The translations under genes and the position numbers were made by a program. This document shows positions 45,309 to 54,085 of a stretch of DNA of 64,000 nucleotides, piece by piece. The notes beneath the pieces were generated by a model. That model searched no databases, was not told where the DNA came from, and was given only the letters and a program-made list of their open reading frames with translations. The stretch lies in assembly GCF_014595885.1 (NCBI RefSeq), contig NZ_JABUKC010000002.1, positions 613,917 through 677,916 on the forward strand, in the 5' to 3' direction. Positions within the stretch are counted from its first letter, which is position 1; each line of letters begins with the position of its first letter. This stretch comes from Microcella alkalica. GTDB lineage: Bacteria; Actinomycetota; Actinomycetes; Actinomycetales; Microbacteriaceae.

Positions 45309-46766
45309 CTACGCCCGCACGCGCGCCGGCACGACGCGCGGGTGCGATCCGGCCATCGTCTCGAGCACGCGGATCACCTGCGACGAGTAGCCGAACTCGT
45401 TGTCGTACCAGACGTAGACGATGACCGAGTCGCCCGTGCAGATGGTGGCGAGTCCGTCGACGATGCCGGCGCGGTGGCTGCCGATGAAGTCGCTGGAGAC
45501 GACTTCGGGGCTCTCGATGTAGTCGATCTGCTGCCGCAGGTCGCTGTGCAGCGACATCTGGCGGATGTGCTCGTTGACCTCCTCGCGCGTGGCCGGCCGC
45601 TCGAGCTGCAGGTTGAGGATCGCCATCGACACGTCGGGCGTGGGCACGCGGATGGCGTTGCCGGTGAGCTTGCCGGCGAGCTCGGGCAGCGCCTTCGCGA
45701 CGGCCTTCGCGGCGCCGGTCTCGGTGATGACCATGTTGAGCGCCGCTGAGCGCCCCCGCCGGTCGCCCTTGTGGAAGTTGTCGATGAGGTTCTGGTCGTT
45801 CGTGTACGAGTGCACGGTCTCGACGTGGCCGTGGCGGATGCCCCACGCGTCGTCGATGACCTTGAGCACGGGCGTGACGGCGTTGGTGGTGCACGAGGCG
45901 GCCGTGACGATGCGGTCCTCCGGCGAGATGGTGTCGTGGTTGATGCCGTGCACGATGTTCTTCAGCGCGCCCTTGCCCGGGGCGGTGAGCAGCACCTTCG
46001 CGACGCCCGGGCACTGCAGGTGCTGCGCGAGCCCTTCCTCGTCGCGCCAGCGGCCGGTGTTGTCGACGACGATCGCGTCGTGGATGCCGTACGCGGTGTA
46101 GTCGACGCTCGTCGGCGAGTCCGAGTAGATGACCTGGATGAGCGTGCCGTTGGCGAGGATCGTGTTCGCCTCCTCGTCGACCGAGATCGAGCCCTCGAAC
46201 GGCCCGTGCACCGAGTCGCGCCGCAGCAGGCTGGCGCGCTTGACCAGGTCGTTCTCGCTGCCGCGCCGCACGACGATCGCGCGCAGGCGCAGCCCTTCCC
46301 CGTTGCCGGCGTGGGCGATGAGGATGCGCGCGAGCAGCCGCCCGATGCGCCCGAAGCCGTACAGCACGACATCGGTGCCGCCGGACTCGTCGCCCTCGGC
46401 CGCAGCGGTGCCGACGGGTCCCAGCTCGTCGCGGACGTACTCCACGAGCGAGCGCCCGGCCGCCGACTCGGCGAAGCCGGTGATGAGGCGCGCGATGTCG
46501 AGCGAGGCGGGGCGCGGCCCGATCTCGAGCAGGACGGTGAGCACGCGCTGCGTGTCGTCGAGCGCGAGCGGCTCGCCGGTGACGTGCTCGGCGTACTTGT
46601 GCGCCTTGAGCACGCCGATCGCCGACTGGTTGATGAGGCGGCGCCCGTGGATGCTCGTCACGACCCCGTGCTCGCGATAGAGCCGCCCGATGAGGGGTAT
46701 CAGCTGCTCGGCGAGGGTCTCTCGGGCTTTCCAGGCGTCACGGTGGGCGGCGACGACGTCGGTCAT
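45309..46766 (-). CDS. gap: Glyceraldehyde-3-phosphate dehydrogenase, long GapB-type
   Basis: A 485-residue GAPDH, about 150 residues longer than the glycolytic enzyme. The extra N-terminal part (about 1-130, beginning MTDVVAAHRDAWKARETLAE) is helical and characteristic of the corynebacterial GapB group. The cofactor domain has VVLYGFGRIGRLLARILIAH, and the catalytic Cys lies in VTAASCTTNAVTP, with the His in HSYTNDQNLIDNFHKGD. GapB-type enzymes work mainly in gluconeogenesis, often with NADPH. ATG at 46766 is family-like, and an inverted repeat flanks the probable -10. Confidence 0.88.
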   Translation of the reverse strand: MTDVVAAHRDAWKARETLAEQLIPLIGRLYREHGVVTSIHGRRLINQSAIGVLKAHKYAEHVTGEPLALDDTQRVLTVLLEIGPRPASLDIARLITGFAESAAGRSLVEYVRDELGPVGTAAAEGDESGGTDVVLYGFGRIGRLLARILIAHAGNGEGLRLRAIVVRRGSENDLVKRASLLRRDSVHGPFEGSISVDEEANTILANGTLIQVIYSDSPTSVDYTAYGIHDAIVVDNTGRWRDEEGLAQHLQCPGVAKVLLTAPGKGALKNIVHGINHDTISPEDRIVTAASCTTNAVTPVLKVIDDAWGIRHGHVETVHSYTNDQNLIDNFHKGDRRGRSAALNMVITETGAAKAVAKALPELAGKLTGNAIRVPTPDVSMAILNLQLERPATREEVNEHIRQMSLHSDLRQQIDYIESPEVVSSDFIGSHRAGIVDGLATICTGDSVIVYVWYDNEFGYSSQVIRVLETMAGSHPRVVPARVRA

Positions 46767-46814
46767 GCGTTCACTCTTCCGCGGCCTCGCGGGTCGCGCG
46801 CGGCCGGAACTCAG

Positions 46815-46854
46815 GGGCGGGGTCGAAGCGATCGTAGCGACGACAACCCCGCCC
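46815..46854 (-). promoter_or_regulatory. Inverted repeat around the gap promoter
   Basis: GGGCGGGGT (46815-46823) and ACCCCGCCC (46846-46854) are perfect 9-base arms flanking TACGAT (46836-46831 on the minus strand), a plausible -10. A repressor bound here would cover the start site; a leader hairpin is the alternative. Confidence 0.4.
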
Positions 46855-46879
46855 AGCGCCAAGATCGGGCCGGGCATCC

Positions 46880-46907
46880 CCCGCAAGAAGCGGCTTTCTT
46901 TCGCGGG
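46880..46907 (-). terminator. Hairpin after the 47-kb gene
   Basis: CCCGC-AAGAA pairs imperfectly with TTCTTT-CGCGGG, 35 bases past the stop of the minus-strand gene. It insulates the gap promoter. Confidence 0.5.
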
Positions 46908-46941
46908 CGTGAAGGCGACGCCCGCTCGCCCGCCTCGCCTC

Positions 46942-47505
46942 TCAGCGCCGCAGCGCCACTCGGGTCGCCGCGACCGCGAGCGCCCCCGCGAGCACCCACG
47001 GCCCGGCGACGATCACCGGGTCGAGCCAGGCGTGCTTCACGTCGACGCGCCCGCGCCCGACGCGCGACCGCCAGCCGTGGTGCGTGAGCTCGGCGCGCAC
47101 GCCCGACTGGGTCAGGGGCTCATCGGGCCGGGCGGTGACGAGCGAGGCGAGGTGGCTCTCGATCGCGTCGACGCGGTCGCTCGCGACGAGCAGCAGCCAG
47201 TGGGCGTTGCGTCCCTCGCTGAAGCGCGCGTAGGCGAGTCGCTTGAGCGCGCCCGAGAGGCCCTTCGGCGGCTGGGCGGTGCCGAACACGGGCGTGAGCC
47301 GCTCGTGCTCGATGGAGCGCTCGCGCGGCGTGAGCTCCGGCTGCTGCTCCGGCTCCAGCCAGTGGGCGCCCGACTCGAGGTCGTGGCGCTCGCGCGGCAC
47401 GGCGGGGCGGTCAGCGGGGTCGAGGTCGGCGCCCCAGCCGGGCACGCGCGAGCGCAGCTCGTCGGGCGTCGGCGCGGGCACGGGGCGGGTGGCGGTGTAC
47501 GGCAT
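46942..47505 (-). CDS. Uncharacterised protein with C-terminal membrane segment
   Basis: A 187-residue protein. The first 60 residues are proline-rich and acidic, the middle (about 65-155) contains GLSGALKRLAYARFSEGRNA then HWLLLVASDRVDAIESHLAS and looks folded, and the end holds one transmembrane helix (VIVAGPWVLAGALAVAATRV) with a short basic tail. I do not recognise the family. It lies downstream of the zinc alcohol dehydrogenase on the same strand with 31 bases between, so the two may be co-transcribed. Confidence 0.65.
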   Translation of the reverse strand: MPYTATRPVPAPTPDELRSRVPGWGADLDPADRPAVPRERHDLESGAHWLEPEQQPELTPRERSIEHERLTPVFGTAQPPKGLSGALKRLAYARFSEGRNAHWLLLVASDRVDAIESHLASLVTARPDEPLTQSGVRAELTHHGWRSRVGRGRVDVKHAWLDPVIVAGPWVLAGALAVAATRVALRR

Positions 47506-47536
47506 GGTCGTCTCCGATCGGTGGCGGATGCGCGGC

Positions 47537-48685
47537 TCAGGCGGCCGTCGGCACGATGACGGGCTTGATGATGTCGTCGAGCTTCGACGAGAACACGTGG
47601 TACCCCTCTGCGATGTGCTCGAGCGGGAACCGGTGCGTGAGCAGTTCGCTCGGCCGGAAGTGGCCGGCGCGGATGTGCTCCATGAGGCGCGGCCACTGCC
47701 GCTTCACGGGCGCCTGGTTCATGCGCAGAGTGAGACCCTTGTTCACGGCGTCGCCGAACTTGATCGCCGCGGGCACGGGCCCGTACGCGCCGACGACCGC
47801 GACGGTGCCGCCCTTGCGCACGCTGTCGATCGCCCAGTTGAGGGCGACGGGCGAGCCGCCCTGCAGCTTGAGCTTGGCGCCGGCGATGTGCTGCAGCAGG
47901 CCGCCGTCAGCCTCCGCGCCGACGGCCTCGACGACGCGATCGGCGCCGAGCCCTCCGGTGAGGCGCTTGAGGTGCAGCACGACGTCGTCGACCTCGCCGA
48001 AGTGCACCGTCTCGGCCAGGGCGAAGTCGCGCGCCGCCTGCAGCCGGTGGTCGAGGTGGTCGACGACGATGACGCGGCCTGCGCCCATGAACCACGCCGA
48101 GCGCGCGGCGAATAGCCCGACGGGCCCCGCACCGAAGACGATGACCGTGTCGCCCTGCGCGATGTCGGCGAGCTGGGCGCCGAAGTACCCGGTCGACAGC
48201 GCGTCGGTCATGAGCAGGGCATCCTCGTCGGAGATGTCGTCGGGGATCACCCCCGGGCCCACGTCGGCGAACGGCACGCGCACGAACTCGGCCTGGCCGC
48301 CGTCGTAGCCGCCGCACGTGTGCGAGTAGCCGTAGATGCCTCCGACGGCGGTCGCATTCGGGTTCACGTTGTGGCAGTTGGAGTACAGGCCGCGAGCGCA
48401 GAAGAAGCACGACCCGCAGTACACGTTGAACGGCACCATGACGCGCTGCCCGGGGCGCAGGTGCTGCACCGACGGCCCCACCTGCTCGACGATGCCGACG
48501 AACTCGTGGCCGAAGGTCGACCCGACTCGGGTGTCGGGCATCATGCCGTGGTAGAGGTGCAGGTCGCTGCCGCAGATCGCCGCCATCGTCACGCGCACGA
48601 TCGCGTCGTTGGGGTGCTCGATGCGCGGGATCTCCTTCTCGGTCACGCGCACCTTGTACGGCCCGCGGTACTCCATCGCTCTCAT
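47537..48685 (-). CDS. Zinc-dependent alcohol dehydrogenase, formaldehyde dehydrogenase-like
   Basis: A 382-residue medium-chain dehydrogenase. The catalytic zinc site is ICGSDLHLYHG with GHEFVGIVEQVG; the structural zinc cysteines are in YCGSCFFCARGLYSNC (four Cys); the cofactor loop is VIVFGAGPVGLFAARSAWFM. The overall pattern resembles glutathione-independent formaldehyde or general threonine-type dehydrogenases; the substrate is unknown. ATG at 48685 follows AGGGGGAG, and an in-frame ATG at 48676 is close behind. Confidence 0.85.
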   Translation of the reverse strand: MRAMEYRGPYKVRVTEKEIPRIEHPNDAIVRVTMAAICGSDLHLYHGMMPDTRVGSTFGHEFVGIVEQVGPSVQHLRPGQRVMVPFNVYCGSCFFCARGLYSNCHNVNPNATAVGGIYGYSHTCGGYDGGQAEFVRVPFADVGPGVIPDDISDEDALLMTDALSTGYFGAQLADIAQGDTVIVFGAGPVGLFAARSAWFMGAGRVIVVDHLDHRLQAARDFALAETVHFGEVDDVVLHLKRLTGGLGADRVVEAVGAEADGGLLQHIAGAKLKLQGGSPVALNWAIDSVRKGGTVAVVGAYGPVPAAIKFGDAVNKGLTLRMNQAPVKRQWPRLMEHIRAGHFRPSELLTHRFPLEHIAEGYHVFSSKLDDIIKPVIVPTAA

Positions 48686-48791
48686 CGGCTCCCCCTGCTT
48701 CGTTCGCACTGCGCGGTCGTTCACGGAATCGTGCGACCGTACGGCGGCCGAGAGAGGCCGACCAGGGGCTAGGCAGCGGAGCGCGCGCGGC

Positions 48792-49130
48792 CTACCCTCC
48801 GAGCGCGACGGCGAGCACGATGCCGAAGTCGGCGAGCACCATGAGCCAGAACAGGGCCGCGAGGGTCGCGAGGCGGGTGCGCCGGCGTCGCGCGGCGTAG
48901 CGCACGACGATCATGACGAGCAGCAGCGCGACGGTGGCGAGCGCGCCGACGAGCGCGAGGCCCGAGCCGAGCTGCCACCACAGCGCGAGCAGCATCGCCC
49001 CGACGAGCGCTGCGGCGACCGCGGCGGAGGCGATCCACACGGTGCCCTCGCTCGTGGTGAGCGCGCCCTGGTTGCGCACGAGCGTCGGGTCGACCTCCCA
49101 GGGGTCGCGGTCGTCGGGCGGCGTGCTCAT
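48792..49130 (-). CDS. Small three-helix membrane protein
   Basis: A 112-residue protein. A hydrophilic N-terminus (MSTPPDDRDPWEVDPTLVRN) precedes three transmembrane helices at about 32-52, 57-76 and 88-110, with a basic loop (RYAARRRRTRLAT) that should be cytoplasmic. No family was recognised, though small proteins of this form are frequent in actinobacteria. TACCGT lies seven bases before ATG 49130. It is divergent from the YCII gene across a gap with a long inverted repeat. Confidence 0.7.
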   Translation of the reverse strand: MSTPPDDRDPWEVDPTLVRNQGALTTSEGTVWIASAAVAAALVGAMLLALWWQLGSGLALVGALATVALLLVMIVVRYAARRRRTRLATLAALFWLMVLADFGIVLAVALGG

Positions 49131-49158
49131 GGCGGTCACGGTACTCCGCGTCGCGCTC

Positions 49159-49242
49159 GGGGGATGCCCGGTTCCGCTGCGGGCGTCGCTGCGGCAGAGT
49201 GTGGGGGCGCGCTGCGAGCCCGGCTCGCGCCGGGCATCCCCC
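49159..49242. repeat. 13-base inverted repeat with 58-base spacer
   Basis: GGGGGATGCCCGG (49159-49171) and CCGGGCATCCCCC (49230-49242) are perfect complements in the divergent gap between the small membrane protein and the YCII gene. Each arm contains the over-represented 9-mer GGATGCCCG. Confidence 0.6.
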
Positions 49243-49271
49243 ACCAGCTTCACCGCGACGAAGGAGCCGCC

Positions 49272-49721
49272 ATGCCCCAGTTCATGCTCATCATGCGCTC
49301 GACCGACGAGGCGCTCGCCGCCTCGAAGGAGGTCGACTTCGACGCCGTCATCACGGCCATGGGCAAGTACAACGAGTCGATGATGGAGGCCGGCGTCATG
49401 ACCGGCGGTGCCGGGCTCTCCGACGCCGCGCAGGGCGCCGTGGTGCGCTTCGGCGAGAGCGGCGCCGCCGCGGCGATCGAGCACGGCGCCTACGGGCCGA
49501 CCGAGTGGCTGTTCAACGGCTACTGGACGATCGAGACCGCCTCACTTGAGGAGGCCGTGGAGTGGGCGAAGCAGTGCCCGCTCGGCCCGGGCAACGCGAT
49601 CGAGGTGCGGCGCATCACCGACGAGAGCGACTTCGCCGACTACGCCGACAACGAGTACCTGCAGAAGGAGGAGGGCTGGGCGGCCGAGCTCGCCGAGAAG
49701 CGGGCCGAGCGCGAGGGGTAG
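49272..49721 (+). CDS. YCII-related (DGPF-type) domain protein
   Basis: A 149-residue protein. MPQFMLIMRSTDEALAASKE then VDFDAVITAMGKYNESMMEA, and GPTEWLFNGYWTIETASLEE then AVEWAKQCP, form the YCII/DGPF alpha-beta barrel, a dimeric fold found beside sigma factors and oxidoreductases; the enzymatic role is mostly unknown. The C-terminal 30 residues are acidic and basic helix. ATG at 49272 follows AAGGAG at 49261-49266. It is convergent with rlmN with six bases between stops. Confidence 0.85.
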   Translation: MPQFMLIMRSTDEALAASKEVDFDAVITAMGKYNESMMEAGVMTGGAGLSDAAQGAVVRFGESGAAAAIEHGAYGPTEWLFNGYWTIETASLEEAVEWAKQCPLGPGNAIEVRRITDESDFADYADNEYLQKEEGWAAELAEKRAEREG

Positions 49722-49727
49722 GCCGGC

Positions 49728-50954
49728 TCAGCCGTCGCCGGCAGCGAGCTGCCCGCAGGCCCCGTCGATCTCTTTGCCGCGGGTGTCACGCAGCGTCGTC
49801 GGGATGCCCGCGTCGTTGAGGCGGCGCACGAACTCGTTCTGCACGTCGCGCTCTGACGCCGTCCAGATCGAGCCGGGCGTCGGGTTGAGCGGGATCGGGT
49901 TGACGTGCACCCAGCCCCGGCCGCGCTCGAGCAGCTTCTGCGCGAGCAGGTCGGCGCGCCAGGCGTGGTCGTTCATGTCCTTGATGAGGGCGTACTCGAT
50001 CGAGACCCGTCGCCCGGTCTTGTCGAAGTACTCGCGCGCGGCGTCGAGCGCCTCGTCGACCTTCCAGCGGGAGTTGACGGGGATCAGCTCGTCGCGCAGC
50101 TGATCGTCGGGCGCGTGCAGGCTGAGGGCGAAGGTGACGGGCACCTGCTCGTCGGCGAGCTTGCGAATCGCGGGCACGAGGCCGACCGTCGAGACGGTGA
50201 TGTTGCGCGCGCTCATGCCGAGGCCGTTCGGCTGCGGCGCGACCATCGTGCGCACCGCGGTCATGAGGCGGGCGTAGTTGGCGAGCGGCTCGCCCATGCC
50301 CATGAAGACGATGTTGCTGACGCGGTCGGGCGTCTCGTCGCCCTTCTTGCGCCCGCCGAGCTCGCCGCGCGCGAGGGCGCGGTTGGCGGCGACGACCTGG
50401 TCGACGATCTCGGCCGCCGACATGTTGCGGGTCAGGCCCGCCTGGCCGGTAGCGCAGAAGGGGCAGTTCATGCCGCAGCCGGCCTGCGAGCTCACGCACA
50501 GCGTGATGCGGCCCGGGTAGCGCATGAGCACGCTCTCGACGAGGGCGCCGTCGTGCAGCTTCCAGAGGAACTTGATCGTGTCGCCGTTGTCGGTCGTGAG
50601 GCGGCGCACCTCGGTCAGCAGCGGCGGCAGCAGCCCGGCGACGAGCTCGTCGCGCCCCGCGGCGGGCAGATCGGTCATCGTCGCCGGGTCGGCCGAGTAG
50701 TGCGTGAAGTAGTGCGTCGAGAGCTGCTTGGCGCGGAACGCCGGCAGCCCGCGCTCGACGACGGCGGCGGTGCGCTCGTCGACCGAGAGGTCGGCCCAGT
50801 GCACGGGCGGCTTGCCGCGCTTCGGCGAGGCGAACTGCAGCAGCGGCCGCCCCTCGGCGTCACGCTGCTGCTGCCAGCCCTCGGTCGCCGGGCGAACCTG
50901 CGGGCGAGCATCCGCAGTCGGTCGCGTCGAGCCGTTGTTGCGGATGCCTGCCAT
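49728..50954 (-). CDS. rlmN: Dual-specificity rRNA/tRNA adenine-C2 methyltransferase RlmN
   Basis: A 408-residue radical SAM enzyme that methylates A2503 of 23S rRNA and A37 of some tRNAs. The cluster motif is [15 protein letters not shown] (three Cys of CxxxCxxC); [29 protein letters not shown] and IPLNPTPGS are standard. The methyl-carrying Cys is in the C-terminal [15 protein letters not shown]. The N-terminal 35 residues are an actinobacterial extension. TACCCT lies seven bases before ATG 50954, with GGAGGG in between also able to serve as a ribosome site. Confidence 0.95.
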   Translation of the reverse strand: MAGIRNNGSTRPTADARPQVRPATEGWQQQRDAEGRPLLQFASPKRGKPPVHWADLSVDERTAAVVERGLPAFRAKQLSTHYFTHYSADPATMTDLPAAGRDELVAGLLPPLLTEVRRLTTDNGDTIKFLWKLHDGALVESVLMRYPGRITLCVSSQAGCGMNCPFCATGQAGLTRNMSAAEIVDQVVAANRALARGELGGRKKGDETPDRVSNIVFMGMGEPLANYARLMTAVRTMVAPQPNGLGMSARNITVSTVGLVPAIRKLADEQVPVTFALSLHAPDDQLRDELIPVNSRWKVDEALDAAREYFDKTGRRVSIEYALIKDMNDHAWRADLLAQKLLERGRGWVHVNPIPLNPTPGSIWTASERDVQNEFVRRLNDAGIPTTLRDTRGKEIDGACGQLAAGDG

Positions 50955-50974
50955 GCCCTCCAGGGTACGCGGGG

Positions 50975-51469
50975 CTAGGCGACGAGCTCGTCGATCTGGT
51001 TCATCGCCGCCGTCATGCCCTCGACCATGCCCATGCTCGTGATCTGCTCGAGGTGCTCGAGTGAGTCGACGATCGTGCGGATGCTCATGGTCGTCACCGT
51101 GCCGTCGCTGCCTCCCGACGGCTCGATCTCGACGACCATGCGCATGCTCGGCATCGCATCGGTCGGCTCGCCGTCGTCGCCGGAGAACCCGTCGACGAGC
51201 TCGATGCGGTGCGGCGCCTCAATGGTCTCGAAGCGGAACCACGCCGCGCTGCGCTCGCCCTGCGGCCCGGTCATGAAGTACCGCGCCTCGCCGCCCGGCT
51301 CGAACTCGTAGCGGGGGAAGCTCGCCGGCCAGCCGGGAGGGCCCCACCAGCGCTCGAGCTGCCGCGGGTCCGCCCACAGCTGCCACACGCGCTCGGGGGT
51401 GGCGATGAACTCGGCGGTGACCGTGAGGGTCAGCCCCTCGCGGTCGATCTCGGTGTCGATGACGGGCAT
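50975..51469 (-). CDS. SRPBCC (AHSA1-like) domain protein
   Basis: A 164-residue protein with the START/Bet v1-like fold of the AHSA1 group: [40 protein letters not shown], and a final helix containing [16 protein letters not shown]. Such proteins bind small hydrophobic molecules and are typically encoded next to an ArsR-type repressor, as here: the ArsR gene ends 40 bases upstream on the same strand. The ligand is unknown. ATG at 51469 follows GGGAGCGGG. Confidence 0.87.
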   Translation of the reverse strand: MPVIDTEIDREGLTLTVTAEFIATPERVWQLWADPRQLERWWGPPGWPASFPRYEFEPGGEARYFMTGPQGERSAAWFRFETIEAPHRIELVDGFSGDDGEPTDAMPSMRMVVEIEPSGGSDGTVTTMSIRTIVDSLEHLEQITSMGMVEGMTAAMNQIDELVA

Positions 51470-51509
51470 GGCCCGCTCCCTTCGGTCGGTGCTGCGGTGC
51501 GTGCTGCGG

Positions 51510-51881
51510 TCAGTGCTGCGGATGCCCGGTGCGGCCGGGCGCGCCCGTCGCCTCCTCGGCGAGCAGGTCGTCGATCGCGGCGACGCGGTGCCGCCACAGG
51601 TCCTCGACCTGCTCGAGGAGCTCGCGCGCCCGGGCGAGGGCGGTCGGATCGGTGGTCACCAGCTGCTCCCTCCCCCGCCGGGTCTTCGTGACGAGCGAGG
51701 CGCGCTCGAGCACGGCGACGTGCTTCTGCACGGCCGCGAAGCTCATCGCGTAATGCGCGGCGAGCTGCGAGACCGAGTGCTCACCGGTGACGGCTCGGCG
51801 CAGGATGTCGCGGCGCGTCGCGTCGGCGAGCGCCTGGAACAGGCGATCGACGTCCGTCTCGGAAAGCATTTCTACAACCAT
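51510..51881 (-). CDS. ArsR-family transcriptional repressor
   Basis: A 123-residue winged-helix repressor: LFQALADATRRDILRRAVTG, then SVSQLAAHYAMSFAAVQKHV (recognition helix) and TKTRRGREQLVTTDP (wing). No metal-binding ELCVCDL motif is present, so it belongs to the group paired with SRPBCC proteins rather than to metal sensors. ATG at 51881 lies inside the palindrome CAACCATATGGTTG; TAACGT ends eight bases before it. ATG 51869 is the alternative start. It probably represses itself and the SRPBCC gene. Confidence 0.88.
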   Translation of the reverse strand: MVVEMLSETDVDRLFQALADATRRDILRRAVTGEHSVSQLAAHYAMSFAAVQKHVAVLERASLVTKTRRGREQLVTTDPTALARARELLEQVEDLWRHRVAAIDDLLAEEATGAPGRTGHPQH

Positions 51882-51888
51882 ATGGTTG
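51875..51888. promoter_or_regulatory. ArsR operator at the start codon
   Basis: CAACCATATGGTTG is a perfect 14-base palindrome covering the predicted transcription and translation start of the arsR gene. Sites of the CAACCA-N2-TGGTTG form are usual for ArsR/SRPBCC pairs. Confidence 0.7.
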
Positions 51889-51950
51889 CACGTTACGCCC
51901 GCTCTCCCCCGCCGTCAAGGGCCGCGTGCGCGCCCGAGCGCGCGGGGGCC

Positions 51951-51962
51951 TACCGTTGAGGC
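51951..51962 (+). promoter_or_regulatory. Leaderless -10 for the DEAD-box helicase
   Basis: TACCGT at 51951-51956, six bases, then ATG at 51963. Confidence 0.6.
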
Positions 51963-53828
51963 ATGACGCCTGACGCCGAGACCACCGCGACCGACGGCGA
52001 CAGCGCCGCCCCGAGCATCCCCTTCTCATCGCTCGGGCTCAGCGACGCGGTCATGCGCGCCCTCGACGACGTCGGGTACGAGACGCCGTCGGCGATCCAG
52101 GCGGCGACGATCCCGCCGCTGCTCGCCGGGCGCGACGTCGTCGGCCTCGCGCAGACCGGCACCGGCAAGACCGCGGCGTTCGCGCTGCCGATCCTGTCGA
52201 GCATCGACACCGCGCGCGCCGTGCCGCAGGCGCTCGTGCTCGCCCCCACCCGCGAGCTCGCCCTGCAGGTCTGCGAGGCCTTCGAGCGCTACGCCGCCCA
52301 CCTGCCCGGCGTGCACGTGCTGCCCGTCTACGGGGGCCAGGGCTACGGCGTGCAGCTGTCGGCGCTGCGCCGCGGCGTGCACATCATCGTCGGCACGCCC
52401 GGCCGCATCATGGACCACCTCGAGAAGGGCACGCTCGACCTCAGCGAGCTCACCCACCTCGTGCTCGACGAGGCCGACGAGATGCTGAAGATGGGCTTCG
52501 CGGAGGACGTCGAGACGATCCTCGCCGAGACGCCCGACGACAAGCAGGTCGCCCTGTTCTCGGCGACGATGCCCGCGTCGATCCGGCGCATCTCGCAGCA
52601 GTACCTCCGCGACCCGGAGGAGATCAGCGTCAAGAGCAAGACGACGACGTCGTCGACGATCACGCAGCGCTACCTCGTAGTGTCGTACCAGCAGAAGGTC
52701 GACGCCCTCACGCGCATCCTCGAGGTCGAGAACTTCGAGGGCATGATCGTGTTCGTCCGCACCAAGAACGAGACCGAGACGCTCGCCGAGAAGCTGCGGG
52801 CCCGCGGCTACTCGGCGCAGGCGATCAACGGCGACATCCCGCAGGCGCAGCGCGAGCGCACCGTCGACCAGCTGAAGTCGGGCGCGCTCGACATCCTCGT
52901 CGCGACCGACGTCGCCGCCCGCGGGCTCGACGTCGAGCGCATCAGCCACGTCGTCAACTTCGACATCCCCGTCGACACCGAGTCGTACGTGCACCGCATC
53001 GGTCGCACCGGCCGCGCCGGTCGCGCCGGTGACGCGATCAGCTTCGTCACGCCGCGTGAGCGCCGCCTGCTCGACGCGATCGAGAAGGCGACCCGCCAGC
53101 CGCTCACCCAGATGCACCTGCCGACGATCGACGACGTCAACGCCACGCGCCTCGCGCGCTTCGACGACGCCATCACGACGGCGCTCGCGAACGGCGAGCT
53201 CATCGAGACGTTCCGCGGCATCATCGACCACTACGTGCAGCACCACGACGTGCCCGAGGCCGATGTCGCGGCCGCGCTCGCGGTCGTCGCGCAGGGAGGC
53301 GAGCCGCTGCTGCTCGACGAGGAGGACATCCGCCTGCCTTCGTTCTCACGTGACGCGCGGGATGCCCGGGGCGCGTCGGGCGGATCGGGTGACGGCTCGC
53401 GCGCCGAGCGCGGGCCCCGCCGTCGCGAGGGCGGACCGGCGCTCGCGCCGTACCGCATCGAGGTCGGCCGCCGGCAGCGGGTCGAGCCGCGCCAGATCGT
53501 CGGCGCGCTCGCCAACGAGGGCGGGCTCTCGCGCGACGACTTCGGCGCCATCACGATCAGGCCCGACTTCTCGATCGTCGAGTTGCCGGCTGAGCTGCCG
53601 CCGGCGACGCTGCGCAAGCTCGAGGGCACGCGCATCAGCGGCAAGCTCATCGAGCTCAAGCCCGACCGGGGGCCGCGCGGCGGCGGGGCTGGGCGGTTCT
53701 CGCGTGACGAGCGGGCGCCGCGGTTCGCGCGCGACGAGCGGCCCGCGCGTGACGAGCGTCCGGCACGGGATGATCGCCCCGCGCGCGATGACCGCACCGA
53801 GCGGAAGCCGCGCAAACCTCGACACTGA
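51963..53828 (+). CDS. deaD: DEAD-box RNA helicase, CsdA/DeaD-like
   Basis: A 621-residue RNA helicase. Motifs in order: Q motif region, AQTGTGKTAAFALPIL (I), PTRELALQV (Ia), TPGRIMDHL (Ib), VLDEADEML (II), FSATMP (III), IVFVRTKNETE (IV), VATDVAARGLDVERISHVVN (V), HRIGRTGRAGRAG (VI). A DbpA/CsdA-type RNA-binding domain follows (about 480-560), then a very charged C-terminal tail with repeated DERPARDERPARDD-type units. The family unwinds RNA in ribosome assembly and cold adaptation. It is probably leaderless. Confidence 0.92.
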   Translation: MTPDAETTATDGDSAAPSIPFSSLGLSDAVMRALDDVGYETPSAIQAATIPPLLAGRDVVGLAQTGTGKTAAFALPILSSIDTARAVPQALVLAPTRELALQVCEAFERYAAHLPGVHVLPVYGGQGYGVQLSALRRGVHIIVGTPGRIMDHLEKGTLDLSELTHLVLDEADEMLKMGFAEDVETILAETPDDKQVALFSATMPASIRRISQQYLRDPEEISVKSKTTTSSTITQRYLVVSYQQKVDALTRILEVENFEGMIVFVRTKNETETLAEKLRARGYSAQAINGDIPQAQRERTVDQLKSGALDILVATDVAARGLDVERISHVVNFDIPVDTESYVHRIGRTGRAGRAGDAISFVTPRERRLLDAIEKATRQPLTQMHLPTIDDVNATRLARFDDAITTALANGELIETFRGIIDHYVQHHDVPEADVAAALAVVAQGGEPLLLDEEDIRLPSFSRDARDARGASGGSGDGSRAERGPRRREGGPALAPYRIEVGRRQRVEPRQIVGALANEGGLSRDDFGAITIRPDFSIVELPAELPPATLRKLEGTRISGKLIELKPDRGPRGGGAGRFSRDERAPRFARDERPARDERPARDDRPARDDRTERKPRKPRH

Positions 53829-53858
53829 ATCGTGACCTCGGGTGCGCTCCGACGCGCC

Positions 53859-53870
53859 TAGCCTGAGCGC
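53859..53870 (+). promoter_or_regulatory. Leaderless -10 for the first small membrane protein
   Basis: TAGCCT at 53859-53864, six bases, then ATG at 53871. Confidence 0.6.
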
Positions 53871-54077
53871 ATGAGGCTGGTCGAGGAGCTGCTCGCGAGC
53901 TGCGTCGAACCGAGCGCGTACTGCGACGACACGCAGGAGATCGTGATCGGCACGCCCGTGAGCTTCTGGTTGCCGTTCGTGCTCGCCGTCGTCACCGTGT
54001 TGCTCATCGGGATCGTCGCGGCGCGCCTCGTCGCCCGACGTGAGCGACGTCGCGCCGACCAAGCACAAGACAGCTGA
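53871..54077 (+). CDS. Small single-pass membrane protein with C-x6-C-DDT motif
   Basis: A 68-residue protein of unknown family. The N-terminal part LLASCVEPSAYCDDTQEI has two Cys six residues apart (11 and 18) followed by DDT. One transmembrane helix (WLPFVLAVVTVLLIGIVAA, about 33-51) is followed by a strongly basic tail (RLVARRERRRADQ), so the Cys pair should face outside and the tail inside. The next gene encodes a shorter protein of the same plan. A leaderless promoter precedes ATG 53871, and the gene is 42 bases downstream of the DEAD-box helicase. Confidence 0.72.
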   Translation: MRLVEELLASCVEPSAYCDDTQEIVIGTPVSFWLPFVLAVVTVLLIGIVAARLVARRERRRADQAQDS

Positions 54078-54085
54078 GCCGGCCG

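Noticed and set aside
53700..53828. Repeated GACGAGCG-type units at the helicase end as a DNA repeat array
   Set aside because: They are in frame and encode the charged DERPARD-type tail common in such helicases.
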